Source: Cronobacter sakazakii
Lineage (GTDB): Bacteria > Pseudomonadota > Gammaproteobacteria > Enterobacterales > Enterobacteriaceae
DNA length: 64,000 nucleotides
Reading direction: 5' to 3'
Assembly: GCF_000982825.1 (NCBI RefSeq)
Contig: NZ_CP011047.1
Coordinates: 2,294,001-2,358,000, forward strand
Part shown: piece by piece, positions 24,857 to 33,676 of the stretch
Layout: the number at the start of each line of letters is the position of its first letter
How positions within the stretch are numbered: the stretch's first letter is position 1
Made by a program: the position numbers and the translations under genes
Notes under the pieces: model-generated
Told to the model about the DNA's origin: nothing
The model's input: the letters and a program-made list of their open reading frames with translations, nothing else
The model's database searches: none

Positions 24857-25201
24857 ATGGAACTTCCCGCTCAGGTTATTGAAACGCTGACCGACTGGAT
24901 TGATGACAATCTTCATAAGCCGCTGCGCATTGATGATATCGCGCGCCACGCGGGTTATTCGAAATGGCATTTGCAGCGGCTTTTTCACCACCATAAAGGG
25001 GAGAGCATCGGGCGTTATATTCGCGAGAAAAAGCTGCGGCTGGCGGCGCAGGACCTGCGTGCCACCAACGACCGCGTGCTGGATATTTCCATGAAATACG
25101 GGTTCGATTCTCAGCAAACTTTTACGAGACTCTTCACGCGTAAGTATCGGATGTCGCCTGGCACCTGGCGCAAGCAGGGCGATGCCCCGACCAACCACTG
25201 A
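24857..25201 (+). CDS. ramA: RamA, AraC/XylS-family activator of multidrug efflux
   Basis: 114 residues, a stand-alone AraC DNA-binding domain with two helix-turn-helix units (IDDIARHAGYSKWHLQRLF and VLDISMKYGFDSQQTFTRLF). It belongs to the MarA/SoxS/Rob/RamA group; WIDDNLHKPLRIDDIARHAGYSKW matches RamA best. RamA binds marboxes and activates acrAB, tolC and related genes, lowering drug accumulation. A strong GGAGGG lies 5 bp before the ATG. A 140-nt leader separates it from the RamR-controlled promoter. MarA or SoxS is the alternative, but the divergent RamR and its operator favour RamA. Confidence 0.88.
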   Translation: MELPAQVIETLTDWIDDNLHKPLRIDDIARHAGYSKWHLQRLFHHHKGESIGRYIREKKLRLAAQDLRATNDRVLDISMKYGFDSQQTFTRLFTRKYRMSPGTWRKQGDAPTNH

Positions 25202-25269
25202 GCGCGGGCGGTTTGCATAGCGCGCCAGATTCCCTGACAATACGCTTTTGAACCAACCGAAAGCCTCTC

Positions 25270-25521
25270 ATGAAGCATCCTCTTGAAACGCTGATCACCG
25301 CTGGTGGCATTTTGCTGCTGGCGTTTCTCTCCTGCCTGCTGCTGCCGGCCCCGAGACTCACGCTGACGCTGGCGCAGCACCTGATGACGATGTTCCATCT
25401 GGTCGATCTTAACCAGCTCTACACCATCATCTTCTGCATCTGGTTTTTACTGCTCGGCACGGTGGAGTATTACGTGATTCGCTTTGTGTGGCGGCGATGG
25501 TTTTCGCTGGAGCGTGCTTAA
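25270..25521 (+). CDS. ybdJ: YbdJ-like small inner-membrane protein (DUF1158)
   Basis: 83 residues with two hydrophobic segments (about 8-27 and 50-70) and a basic, Trp-rich C-terminus (FVWRRWFSLERA). It matches E. coli YbdJ closely (KHPLETL at the N-terminus, WRRWFSL at the end). The function is unknown. In E. coli ybdJ lies near ybdK/nfsB, and in Salmonella ramA is in that same neighbourhood, so the ramR-ramA-ybdJ grouping seems old even though its position next to pta is different. It is followed by a strong bidirectional terminator. Confidence 0.85.
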   Translation: MKHPLETLITAGGILLLAFLSCLLLPAPRLTLTLAQHLMTMFHLVDLNQLYTIIFCIWFLLLGTVEYYVIRFVWRRWFSLERA

Positions 25522-25542
25522 GCGCGTACTGGCAGGATATAA

Positions 25543-25567
25543 AAAAGGCCGCATCATGCGGCCTTTT
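25543..25567. terminator. Bidirectional terminator between ybdJ and pta
   Basis: The arms aaaaggccgcat and atgcggcctttt form a 12-bp inverted repeat around a single central C, with an A tract and a T tract at the ends. It ends transcription of ybdJ and of the convergent pta. Confidence 0.9.
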
Positions 25568-25586
25568 GCTTTCTTTTCAGCAGTGA

Positions 25587-27725
25587 TTACTGCTGGCTTG
25601 CCTGAATTGCCGTCAGGGCGATGGTGTAGACGATATCGTCCACCAGCGCGCCACGGGACAGGTCGTTAACCGGTTTGCGCATACCCTGCAGCATCGGCCC
25701 GATGGAGATCAGGTCGGCAGAGCGCTGTACCGCTTTGTACGTGGTGTTACCGGTGTTCAGATCCGGGAAGATGAACACGGTAGCACGGCCGGCAACCGGT
25801 GAGTTCGGCGCTTTGGATTTCGCTACGTCAGCCATAACGGCAGCATCATACTGCAGCGGGCCGTCGATAACCAGGTCAGGGCGTTTTTCCTGCGCCAGTT
25901 TGGTCGCTTCACGCACTTTTTCGACATCGCTGCCCGCACCGGAGTTGCCGGTGGAGTAGGAGAGCATCGCCACGCGCGGTTCGATGCCGAAAGCGGCAGC
26001 GGAATCGGCGGACTGGATAGCGATTTCGGCCAGCTGTTCTGCAGTCGGATCCGGGTTGATCGCGCAGTCGCCGTACACATAAACCTGTTCCGGCAGCAGC
26101 ATGAAGAACACAGAAGAGACCAGCGAGCTGCCCGGTGCCGTTTTGATGAGCTGCAGCGGCGGGCGAATGGTGTTCGCGGTAGTGTGAACCGCGCCTGATA
26201 CCAGACCGTCCACTTCGTCCTGCTCCAGCATCAGCGTGCCCAGCACCACGTTATCTTCCAGCTGCTCGCGGGCGACCGCTTCGGTCATGCCTTTGTTTTT
26301 ACGCAGCTCAACCAGACGTGCCACATAGCTTTCGCGTACCACTTCCGGATCGACGATTTCAATGCCAGCGCCCAGTTCAACGCCCTGTGCGGCAGCAACG
26401 CGCGCGATTTCATCCGGGTTGCCCAGCAGCACGCAGGTCGCGATGCCGCGCTCGGCGCAGATGGCCGCGGCTTTCACGGTGCGCGGTTCGTCGCCTTCCG
26501 GCAGCACGACGCGTTTGCCCGCTTTACGCGCAAGCTCGGTCAGCTGGTAGCGGAACGCTGGCGGAGAGAGACGACGGCTGCGCTCGGAGGCGGCAGTCAG
26601 AGAGTCGATCCACTCGGCGTTAACGTGGCTTGCCACATATTCCTGTACTTTTTCGATACGCTCGTGGTCGTCTGCCGGCACTTCCAGATTAAAGCTCTGC
26701 AGGCTGAGCGAAGTCTGCCAGGTGTTGGTGTTCACCATGAATACCGGCAGGCCGGTGGCGAAAGCGCGTTCGCACAGCTTGCTGATGCGCTCGTCCATTT
26801 CATAGCCGCCGGTCAGCAGGATGGCACCGATTTCCACGCCGTTCATCGCGGCGAGGCAGGCAGCCACTAACACATCAGGGCGATCCGCGGAGGTCACCAG
26901 CAGAGAGCCCGGACGGAAATGTTCCAGCATGTGCGGAATGCTGCGCGCGCAGAACGTCACAGACTTCACGCGGCGGGTTTTGATATCGCCTTCGTTAACG
27001 ATGGTCGCGTTCAGGTGACGGGCCATATCGATAGCGCGGGTGGCGATAAGATCAAAGCTCCACGGCACCGCGCCCAGAACCGGCAGCGGGCTGATGGCCT
27101 GCAGATGCTGTGCATCGATATTGATGACTTTCGCTTTCGTGGAGTCATCGAAAATCTCGGAGAGATCCGGGCGCGTGCGGCCCTGCTCGTCCACGGGCGC
27201 GTTCAGTTTGTTGACGATTACGCCGGTGATGTTGGCGTTTTTGCTGCCGCCGAAGCTGCTGCGCGTCAGCTCGATACGCTCTTTCAGCTGTTCCGGGGTA
27301 TCGGTACCCTGAGACATCACAAACACGATTTCCGCGTTCAGGGTCTTCGCGATTTCATAGTTCAGCGACTGGGCGAACTGATGCTTACGGGTCGGCACCA
27401 GGCCTTCCACCAGCACCACTTCGGCATCTTTGGTGTTCTCATGGAAGCGAGCAATGATCTCTTCCATCAGCACGTCTTTCTGGTTGCTGGAGAGCAGCGA
27501 CTCGACGTGGCTCATGCGCAGCGGCTCAGCGGCCGGCAGATTGGTGTTAGCACGCACGATAGTCGTGGTCTGGTCCGGCGTATCGCCGCCAGTACGTGGC
27601 TGGGCGATAGGTTTGAAGACGCTCAGACGAACGCCTTTACGTTCCATAGCGCGGATCACGCCGAGGCTGACGCTGGTCAGGCCGACGCTGGTTCCGGTAG
27701 GAATAAGCATAATGATACGGGACAC
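25587..27725 (-). CDS. pta: Pta, phosphate acetyltransferase
   Basis: Interconverts acetyl-CoA and acetyl phosphate in the acetate overflow pathway. 712 residues (E. coli 714). There are three parts: an N-terminal P-loop-like, BioD-related domain (MLIPTGTSVGLTSVSLG; about 1-220), a central DRTGG regulatory domain (about 225-350), and the C-terminal catalytic PTA domain (about 390-712, with SYSTGNSGAGSDVEKV and the PDLNTGN motif). It lies downstream of ackA with an 82-bp gap that holds two hairpins. Confidence 0.97.
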   Translation of the reverse strand: MSRIIMLIPTGTSVGLTSVSLGVIRAMERKGVRLSVFKPIAQPRTGGDTPDQTTTIVRANTNLPAAEPLRMSHVESLLSSNQKDVLMEEIIARFHENTKDAEVVLVEGLVPTRKHQFAQSLNYEIAKTLNAEIVFVMSQGTDTPEQLKERIELTRSSFGGSKNANITGVIVNKLNAPVDEQGRTRPDLSEIFDDSTKAKVINIDAQHLQAISPLPVLGAVPWSFDLIATRAIDMARHLNATIVNEGDIKTRRVKSVTFCARSIPHMLEHFRPGSLLVTSADRPDVLVAACLAAMNGVEIGAILLTGGYEMDERISKLCERAFATGLPVFMVNTNTWQTSLSLQSFNLEVPADDHERIEKVQEYVASHVNAEWIDSLTAASERSRRLSPPAFRYQLTELARKAGKRVVLPEGDEPRTVKAAAICAERGIATCVLLGNPDEIARVAAAQGVELGAGIEIVDPEVVRESYVARLVELRKNKGMTEAVAREQLEDNVVLGTLMLEQDEVDGLVSGAVHTTANTIRPPLQLIKTAPGSSLVSSVFFMLLPEQVYVYGDCAINPDPTAEQLAEIAIQSADSAAAFGIEPRVAMLSYSTGNSGAGSDVEKVREATKLAQEKRPDLVIDGPLQYDAAVMADVAKSKAPNSPVAGRATVFIFPDLNTGNTTYKAVQRSADLISIGPMLQGMRKPVNDLSRGALVDDIVYTIALTAIQASQQ

Positions 27726-27747
27726 GGTTTATCCTCTTTTTGTTGCA

Positions 27748-27801
27748 GCCAGCCGTGCGGCTGGCACCACATAAAACAACACCGCCAGCGAGGCTGGCGG
27801 T
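27748..27801 (-). repeat. Two tandem hairpins in the ackA-pta gap
   Basis: Two perfect GC stems lie in the 82-bp spacer: gccagcc/ggctggc (27748-27765) and accgccag/ctggcggt (27781-27801). Neither has a strong T-run on the minus strand, so they probably stabilise or process the mRNA or give partial termination that sets the AckA:Pta ratio. Confidence 0.55.
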
Positions 27802-27807
27802 GAGGGA

Positions 27808-29010
27808 TCAGGCGGTCAGGCGGCAGGCGTCCTGCGCGATAACCAGTTCTTCGTTGGTCGGAATGACCATCGCGAGGGTGGTGCCTTCTTTGTTGATGAA
27901 GCCGGATTTGCCGAAACGCGCGGCCAGGTTGCGCTCGTGGTCAACCTCGAAGCCCAGCACGCCCAGTTTACCCAGGGAGAGTTCACGAACCATCGCCGCG
28001 TTCTCGCCGATGCCGCCGGTGAAGACGACTGCGTCCAGACGGCCTTCCATCAGCGCGGTGTAAGAGCCGATGTATTTCGCGAGGCGATGGCAGTAAACGT
28101 CCATCGCGCGCTTCGCGTCTTCTTTGGTCGCGTAGTTATCTTCAACATAACGGCAGTCGCTGGTAACTTCGGTCAGGCCCAGCAGACCGGACTCTTTGGT
28201 CAGCAGTTTGTTGATGTCATCCACGCTCATGCCTAGTGCGTCGTGCAGATGGAAGACGATAGCCGGGTCGATGTCGCCGGAGCGGGTGCCCATAACCAGA
28301 CCTTCCAGCGGGGTCAGACCCATGGAGGTGTCAACGCATTTGCCGTTACGGATAGCGGAAACAGAACCGCCGTTGCCCAGGTGGCAAGTGATGATGTTCA
28401 CTTCTTCCACCGGTTTGTTCAGCATTTTCGCGGCTTCCTGCGTCACATAGAAGTGGCTGGTGCCGTGTGCGCCGTAGCGACGGATGCCGTGTTCTTTGTA
28501 CAGTTTGTACGGCAGGGCATAGAGGTAAGACTCTTCCGGCATGGTCTGGTGGAACGCGGTGTCGAACACGGCCACGTTTTTATCCGCCAGATGCGGGAAG
28601 GATTTCAGCGCTTCGGCGATACCGATCAGGTGAGCCGGGTTGTGCAGCGGTGCGAAAGAGGCGGAATCTTTGATGCCCTGAATAACAGTCTCATCAATCA
28701 CAACGGAACTGGTATACTTTTCGCCACCATGCACGATACGATGACCAATCGCGGTCAGCTGTGCAGACAGCTCTGGTTTTTGTGCCAGAATAGTATTAAC
28801 GATGAAGTTCAGCGCTTCGCTGTGAGCCGCACCGGCGCCAAGCGCCGCTTCGTGTTTGCCGCCGTCCATTTTCCATTTGATACGCGCTTCTGGAAGATGG
28901 AAACATTCGGCCAGACCGGACAGGTACTCGTCACCGTTCAGTGCATCGATGATGGCAAATTTCAGTGAGGAGCTACCGCAGTTGAGAACCAGTACTAACT
29001 TACTCGACAT
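27808..29010 (-). CDS. ackA: AckA, acetate kinase
   Basis: 400 residues, the E. coli length. It transfers phosphate between acetyl phosphate and ADP/ATP. ASKHA-fold landmarks are LNCGSSSLKFAI at the N-terminus, GHRIVHGGEKY, the adenosine motif HLGNGGSV, and VFTGGIGENA near the C-terminus. It is first in the ackA-pta operon and is divergent from yfbV across a 334-bp gap. Confidence 0.98.
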   Translation of the reverse strand: MSSKLVLVLNCGSSSLKFAIIDALNGDEYLSGLAECFHLPEARIKWKMDGGKHEAALGAGAAHSEALNFIVNTILAQKPELSAQLTAIGHRIVHGGEKYTSSVVIDETVIQGIKDSASFAPLHNPAHLIGIAEALKSFPHLADKNVAVFDTAFHQTMPEESYLYALPYKLYKEHGIRRYGAHGTSHFYVTQEAAKMLNKPVEEVNIITCHLGNGGSVSAIRNGKCVDTSMGLTPLEGLVMGTRSGDIDPAIVFHLHDALGMSVDDINKLLTKESGLLGLTEVTSDCRYVEDNYATKEDAKRAMDVYCHRLAKYIGSYTALMEGRLDAVVFTGGIGENAAMVRELSLGKLGVLGFEVDHERNLAARFGKSGFINKEGTTLAMVIPTNEELVIAQDACRLTA

Positions 29011-29344
29011 GGAAGTACCTATTAATGATACGTGGCTAAAAAAACGTCAGTGAGTCTCTCAGCGTAGCGTAAGATGACGCCGACATTTATGATTAACGTC
29101 ATAGCGAAGCGAGATTCTGCTGTGACGAAGAAATAAACAGAGTTTACGCCATTTTGCGCAAATTTCCGGCGCGAAAGACGGCCTTAAAGATTTGACAGCG
29201 CGGGCTTTGCCTTCTACGCCATCGCAGGCGCGCACAGGATAACTGATTGCGACTTGTATTGACAAAATATTTTGAACGTTGTCATAGAGAGTTGTTATCT
29301 TGCAGGAAAATTTTATTTTTTATTAATGAAGTTGAGGTAAGGCC
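29011..29344. other. Divergent intergenic region between ackA and yfbV
   Basis: No gene is seen. It must hold the ackA-pta promoters (minus) and the yfbV promoter (plus). A ttgaca at 29259-29264 is a good -35 for yfbV but has only a weak -10 partner. The sequence tgacaa-N13-ttgtca (29260-29284) forms a 6-bp dyad over that -35 and may be an operator. No clear ArcA or FNR box was found by eye. Confidence 0.5.
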
Positions 29345-29800
29345 ATGTCGACACCTGAAAATCGCCCCGTGAGCTTTTTTAGCCTGTTTCGTCGTGGGCA
29401 ACACTATTCCAAGACCTGGCCGACTGATAAACGCCTGGCACCGGTCTTTATTGAAAACCGCGTAATCCGCGCCACGCGCTTTGCGATACGCATTATGCCG
29501 CCCGTCGCCGTATTTACGCTCTGCTGGCAGATTGCGCTCGGCGGCCAGCTGGGGCCTGCCGTCGCTACGGCGCTGTTCGCGCTGAGTATGCCGATGCAGG
29601 GCCTGTGGTGGCTTGGCAAACGCTCCGTCACGCCGCTGCCGCCGGGCACGCTGAACTGGTTTTATGAAGTGCGCACGAAATTGCAGGAGGCGGGGCAGGC
29701 GCTCGCGCCGGTGGAAGGCAAGCCCGATTATCAGGCGCTGGCCGACACCTTAAAACGTGCGTTTAAGCAACTTGATAAAACATTTCTTGATGACTTGTAA
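29345..29800 (+). CDS. yfbV: YfbV, UPF0208 membrane protein (MatP-antagonist family)
   Basis: 151 residues with two transmembrane segments (about 47-65 and 70-88) and cytoplasmic ends. It aligns with E. coli YfbV (FSLFRRGQHYSKTWP, RVIRATRFAIRIMPPVAV). E. coli YfbV limits the spread of Ter-macrodomain organisation by MatP. A TGAGGTAAGG Shine-Dalgarno lies before the ATG. It is followed by yfbU and hxpA. Confidence 0.93.
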   Translation: MSTPENRPVSFFSLFRRGQHYSKTWPTDKRLAPVFIENRVIRATRFAIRIMPPVAVFTLCWQIALGGQLGPAVATALFALSMPMQGLWWLGKRSVTPLPPGTLNWFYEVRTKLQEAGQALAPVEGKPDYQALADTLKRAFKQLDKTFLDDL

Positions 29801-29886
29801 TTGATCAAAAGACGTTTGGGCAAAAAAAGGCAAAGTAAGGGCAGTATCCCACTTTGATCGGGCTTCGCCTGTAACAGGAGCACACC

Positions 29887-30381
29887 ATGGAAATGACCCA
29901 TGCCCAGCGTCTTATTCTCTCCAACCAGTACAAAATGATGACCCTGCTCGATCCGGAAAATGGCGAGCGCTATCGCCGCCTGCAAACCATTATTGAGCGC
30001 GGTTACGGGTTACAGATGCGCGAACTCGACCGCGATTTCGGCGAGCTCAGCGAAGAAACCTGCCGCACCGTCATCGACATCATGGAGATGTATCACGCCC
30101 TCCAGGTCTCCAGATCAAATATGAAAGACGGCCAGAGCATTGATGAGCGTCGCGTCACCTTCCTGGGCTTCGACGCGGCGACCGAAGCGCGCTTTCTGGG
30201 TTACGTGCGGTTTCTGGTCAATACCGAAGGGCGCTATACCCATTTCGACGCCGGCACGCACGGCTTTAACGCGCAAACCCCGATGTGGGAAAAATACCAG
30301 CGGATGCTGAAAGTGTGGCAGGCGTGTCCGCGGCAGTACCATTTGTGCGCCAACGAAATTATGCAAATTATTAACGCCTGA
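29887..30381 (+). CDS. yfbU: YfbU family protein
   Basis: 164 residues matching E. coli YfbU (UPF0304) from MEMTHAQRLILSNQYKMM to the end. It is a helical cytoplasmic protein; a role in cell death under stress has been suggested in E. coli, but no biochemical function is settled. A good AACAGGAG lies before the ATG. It sits 12 bp ahead of hxpA, so they probably form one transcript. Confidence 0.92.
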   Translation: MEMTHAQRLILSNQYKMMTLLDPENGERYRRLQTIIERGYGLQMRELDRDFGELSEETCRTVIDIMEMYHALQVSRSNMKDGQSIDERRVTFLGFDAATEARFLGYVRFLVNTEGRYTHFDAGTHGFNAQTPMWEKYQRMLKVWQACPRQYHLCANEIMQIINA

Positions 30382-30393
30382 CGGGAGAAGGCT

Positions 30394-31053
30394 GTGGAAT
30401 GTAAAGGGTTTTTGTTCGATCTTGACGGTACGCTGGTGGACTCTCTGCCCGCCGTTGAACGCGCCTGGTGTCACTGGGCGGATCGCTTTGGCATCGCGCA
30501 TGACGAGGTGCTGGGCTTTATTCACGGTAAGCAGGCGATCACGTCGCTGCGCCATTTTATGGCGGGGCACAGCGAAGACGAGATCATGGCGGAGTTTCAT
30601 CGTCTGGAACAAATAGAAGCGAGTGATACCGAAGGCATCGTCGCGCTGCCGGGCGCGCTGGAACTGCTGAACCATTTGAACGAGGCCCGCATTCCCTGGG
30701 CTATTGTCACTTCAGGCTCTATGCCCGTTGCTTCCGCGCGTCGTGGTGCTACGGGGCTGCCGAAGCCGGAAGTGTTCGTTACCGCGGAGCGCGTGAAGCG
30801 TGGCAAACCGGAGCCGGATGCCTATCTGCTCGGCGCTGAGCTGCTGGGGCTTGCGCCTCATGAGTGTGCTGTCGTGGAAGACGCGCCGGCGGGCATTCTC
30901 TCTGGCCTTGCGGCGGGTTGCCCGGTGATTGCCGCTAACCCGCCTGCCGATACGCCGCGTCTTGACGAGGCGGTGCTGGTGATTAAATCCCTTACCGAAC
31001 TGGTGCTGGAAAAAGGAGCGGACGGCTGGGTCAGCGTTAAAAAGCAGCCGTAA
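30394..31053 (+). CDS. hxpA: HxpA (YfbT), HAD-family sugar/hexitol phosphatase
   Basis: 219-residue HAD phosphatase. Motif I is Asp9 and Asp11 (FDLDGTLVD), motif II TSGSMPV, motif III Lys in VKRGKPEPDAY, and motif IV VVEDAPAG. The E. coli enzyme dephosphorylates hexitol and sugar phosphates. Translation starts at GTG with GGGAGAAGG upstream; no ATG fits. The cap domain lies between about 16 and 85. Confidence 0.92.
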   Translation: MECKGFLFDLDGTLVDSLPAVERAWCHWADRFGIAHDEVLGFIHGKQAITSLRHFMAGHSEDEIMAEFHRLEQIEASDTEGIVALPGALELLNHLNEARIPWAIVTSGSMPVASARRGATGLPKPEVFVTAERVKRGKPEPDAYLLGAELLGLAPHECAVVEDAPAGILSGLAAGCPVIAANPPADTPRLDEAVLVIKSLTELVLEKGADGWVSVKKQP

Positions 31054-31095
31054 CGGCTCTCCGCCCTCAGGCGCTCTCGCGCCACCTTTCTTTGT

Positions 31096-31125
31096 ACGGC
31101 GGGTTGCTTCCCGCCGTTTTCGTTT
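31096..31125 (+). terminator. Terminator of the yfbV-yfbU-hxpA series
   Basis: A perfect 8-bp stem (acggcggg/cccgccgt) with a 6-nt loop is followed by tttcgtttcc. It lies 42 bp after hxpA and shortly before yfbS. Confidence 0.75.
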
Positions 31126-31158
31126 CCTAAGGCCGTGATGACAACACAAGGATACGTT

Positions 31159-32991
31159 GTGAATGGTGAATTAATCTGGGTGCTGACGCTGTTAGGTGTG
31201 GCGGTTTTACTGTTCGCCACCGGGAAAATCCGTATGGACGCCGTGGCGCTGCTGGTGATTGTGGCGTTCATTCTCAGCGGGACGCTGACCGTTAACGAAG
31301 CCTTTGCAGGGTTCAGCGATCCCAACGTCATTCTTATCGCCGCGCTGTTTGTGATTGGCGATGGTCTGGTGCGTACCGGCGTTGCCACGAAAATGGGCGC
31401 CTGGCTGGTGCAGATGGCGGGCAGCAGCGAAACCCGTATGTTAATCCTTCTGATGCTGACCGTTGCCGGGCTGGGGGCGTTTATGAGCTCCACCGGCGTG
31501 GTGGCGATTTTTATTCCGGTGGTAATAAGCGTCTGCGCGCGGATGAAAATTGCGCCGTCGCGGCTGATGATGCCGTTAAGCTTCGCCGGGCTTATCAGCG
31601 GCATGATGACCCTGGTGGCGACGCCGCCAAATCTGGTGGTGAACAGTGAACTGCTGCGTGAAGGGCATCCGGGCTTTGGCTTCTTTAGCGTGACGCCCGT
31701 AGGCCTGGCGATTCTTGCGCTGGGTATCCTCTATATGCTGGTGATGCGCTTTATGCTCGGCTCCGGTGACGGCCGCGAGAAGCCGCAGGCGTGGAACCGC
31801 CGGACCTTCCGTGATTTTATCCGCGATTATCATCTTACGGGGCGGGCGCGCCGCCTCGCCATTCGCCCCGGCTCGCCGCTTATCGGCCATCGCCTTGATG
31901 ATTTAAAACTCCGTGAGCGCTATGGCGCGAATGTGATAGGCGTTGAGCGCTGGCGTCATTTTCGCCGTGTGATTGTGGATGTGAATGGCGTGACGGAGTT
32001 TCGCGCGCGGGATGTGTTGCTGATAGATATTTCCGCGTCTGATATCGATTTGCGTCAGTTCTGCAGCGAGCAGCAACTGGAGCCCATGATCCTGCGCGGC
32101 GACTATTTTTCCGATCAGGCGCTGGATGTCGGCATGGCCGAGCTGTCGCTGACGCCCGAAGGAACCATGGTGGGTAAAACGGTGCGCGAACTGAATTTCC
32201 GTAGCCGCTACGGGCTGAATGTCGTCGGCATCAAACGCGAAGGGAAAGCCCTGCCGGGCGCGATAGTGGACGAACCGCTTGAGCTTGGGGATTTACTCTT
32301 AGTGGTCGGCACCTGGAAGCTTATCAGCCAGCTCGGGCAGAAAAGCCGCGATGTGGTGGTGCTCAATCTGCCGGTGGAAGAGAGCGACGCTTCGCCCGCT
32401 CATAGTCAGGCACCCCACGCCATCTTCTGTCTGGCGCTGATGGTGGCGATGATGATGACGGATGAAATTCCGAATCCTGTCGCCGCGATTATAGCGTGCC
32501 TGCTAATGGGCAAGTTTCGCTGCATCAACCCCGAAAGCGCGTGGAAAGCCATTCACTGGCCGAGCATTATTCTTATTGTCGGTATGATGCCATTCGCACA
32601 GGCGCTACAAAAAACCGGCGGGGTAGCGCTTATCGTTGACGGTCTGATGCGCGTCGGCGGCGGCTATGGTCCGCATATGATGCTGGGCTGCCTGTTTGTG
32701 ATGTGCGCGGTTATTGGACTGTTTATTTCCAATACCGCGACGGCCGTATTGATGGCGCCTATTGCGCTGGCGGCCGCGAAAACCATGGGCGTGTCACCGT
32801 ACCCGTTCGCCATGGGCATCGCGATGGCGGCGTCAGCGGCCTTTATGACGCCGGTGTCGTCGCCGGTCAACACGCTGGTACTGGGGCCCGGGAATTATCG
32901 CTTCAGCGATTTTGTAAAAACCGGCGTGCCGTTCACGCTTATCGTGATGGTGGTCTGCGTACTGTTAATTCCTGTGTTGTTCCCGTTCTGA
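31159..32991 (+). CDS. yfbS: YfbS, DASS/SLC13-type transporter with two RCK-C domains
   Basis: 610-residue inner-membrane transporter of the CitMHS/DASS type. Membrane helices cover about 1-200 and 415-610. The cytoplasmic insert holds two TrkA-C (RCK_C) domains, each with a related motif (LKLRERYGANVIGVERW at ~245, LNFRSRYGLNVVGIKREG at ~345). Signature loops are TPPNLVVNSELLREG and SNTATAVLMAPIALA. The substrate is unknown; an anion such as a dicarboxylate or sulfate is likely. I chose the GTG at 31159, with AAGGA 6 bp upstream, which gives the E. coli length; GTG or ATG codons 7-8 codons earlier are alternatives. Confidence 0.9.
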   Translation: MNGELIWVLTLLGVAVLLFATGKIRMDAVALLVIVAFILSGTLTVNEAFAGFSDPNVILIAALFVIGDGLVRTGVATKMGAWLVQMAGSSETRMLILLMLTVAGLGAFMSSTGVVAIFIPVVISVCARMKIAPSRLMMPLSFAGLISGMMTLVATPPNLVVNSELLREGHPGFGFFSVTPVGLAILALGILYMLVMRFMLGSGDGREKPQAWNRRTFRDFIRDYHLTGRARRLAIRPGSPLIGHRLDDLKLRERYGANVIGVERWRHFRRVIVDVNGVTEFRARDVLLIDISASDIDLRQFCSEQQLEPMILRGDYFSDQALDVGMAELSLTPEGTMVGKTVRELNFRSRYGLNVVGIKREGKALPGAIVDEPLELGDLLLVVGTWKLISQLGQKSRDVVVLNLPVEESDASPAHSQAPHAIFCLALMVAMMMTDEIPNPVAAIIACLLMGKFRCINPESAWKAIHWPSIILIVGMMPFAQALQKTGGVALIVDGLMRVGGGYGPHMMLGCLFVMCAVIGLFISNTATAVLMAPIALAAAKTMGVSPYPFAMGIAMAASAAFMTPVSSPVNTLVLGPGNYRFSDFVKTGVPFTLIVMVVCVLLIPVLFPF

Positions 32992-32996
32992 ACCGC

Positions 32997-33596
32997 TCAG
33001 AGCGGGGAGTCCTGGCTGATTTCATCTAAGGAAAGATGGAAGCTCGGCACGAAAACCTGCATGAAATAGTCCATTTCGGCGCTGTGCCGCTGTGCCAGCG
33101 TTTTTTCCAGACGGCTTTTGGCGAGCAGGAATTCATTGTTGCCCGCCGAAAGCTCTTCCAGACATTTCAGATAGGCGCACAGCGCATCGGCCTGTTTCAC
33201 CAGCGATTTCTCATCTTCGGTGTAGTGGTGCTCATCAAGCAGCGGGGCGAAGATGTCCTGTAACTCTTCCGGCACCATTGCAATCAGCTTCTGCTGGGCG
33301 ATTTTCTCGATGGCCTTATATTCATGGGCTATCTGAGAATTGAAATATTTCACCGGGGTGGGCAGATCGCCCGTCAGTACTTCGCTGGCGTCGTGGTACA
33401 TCGCCAGCAGCGCGATGCGCTCGGGGTTCACGTTGCCCTGAAATTTGCGGTTTTTAATCACGGCGAGCGCGTGGGCGACCATCGCCACCTGCAGACTGTG
33501 TTCAGAGACATTTTCAGTGCGCACGTTGCGCATTAGTGGCCAGCGGTTGATTAATTTCAGGCGGGAAAGGTAGGCGAAAAAATGACTCTGACTCAT
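32997..33596 (-). CDS. yfbR: YfbR, HD-domain 5'-deoxynucleotidase
   Basis: 199 residues, the E. coli length. It dephosphorylates deoxyribonucleoside 5'-monophosphates, including dCMP. HD-domain metal ligands His33 (SEHSLQ), His68 and Asp69 (YHDASE) are present, with the last Asp in KQADALCAY. The start at MSQSHFF is chosen by alignment, although the frame stays open 60 codons further. It converges with yfbS with only 5 bp between stop codons and no visible terminator. Confidence 0.95.
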   Translation of the reverse strand: MSQSHFFAYLSRLKLINRWPLMRNVRTENVSEHSLQVAMVAHALAVIKNRKFQGNVNPERIALLAMYHDASEVLTGDLPTPVKYFNSQIAHEYKAIEKIAQQKLIAMVPEELQDIFAPLLDEHHYTEDEKSLVKQADALCAYLKCLEELSAGNNEFLLAKSRLEKTLAQRHSAEMDYFMQVFVPSFHLSLDEISQDSPL

Positions 33597-33676
33597 AAAG
33601 ATCCCTTGTCTGTGACTGCGACAAAAAACCATTGTGAGGGGAGCGGGGGGAAGATGCAAATCTCCCCCCCAATCGG

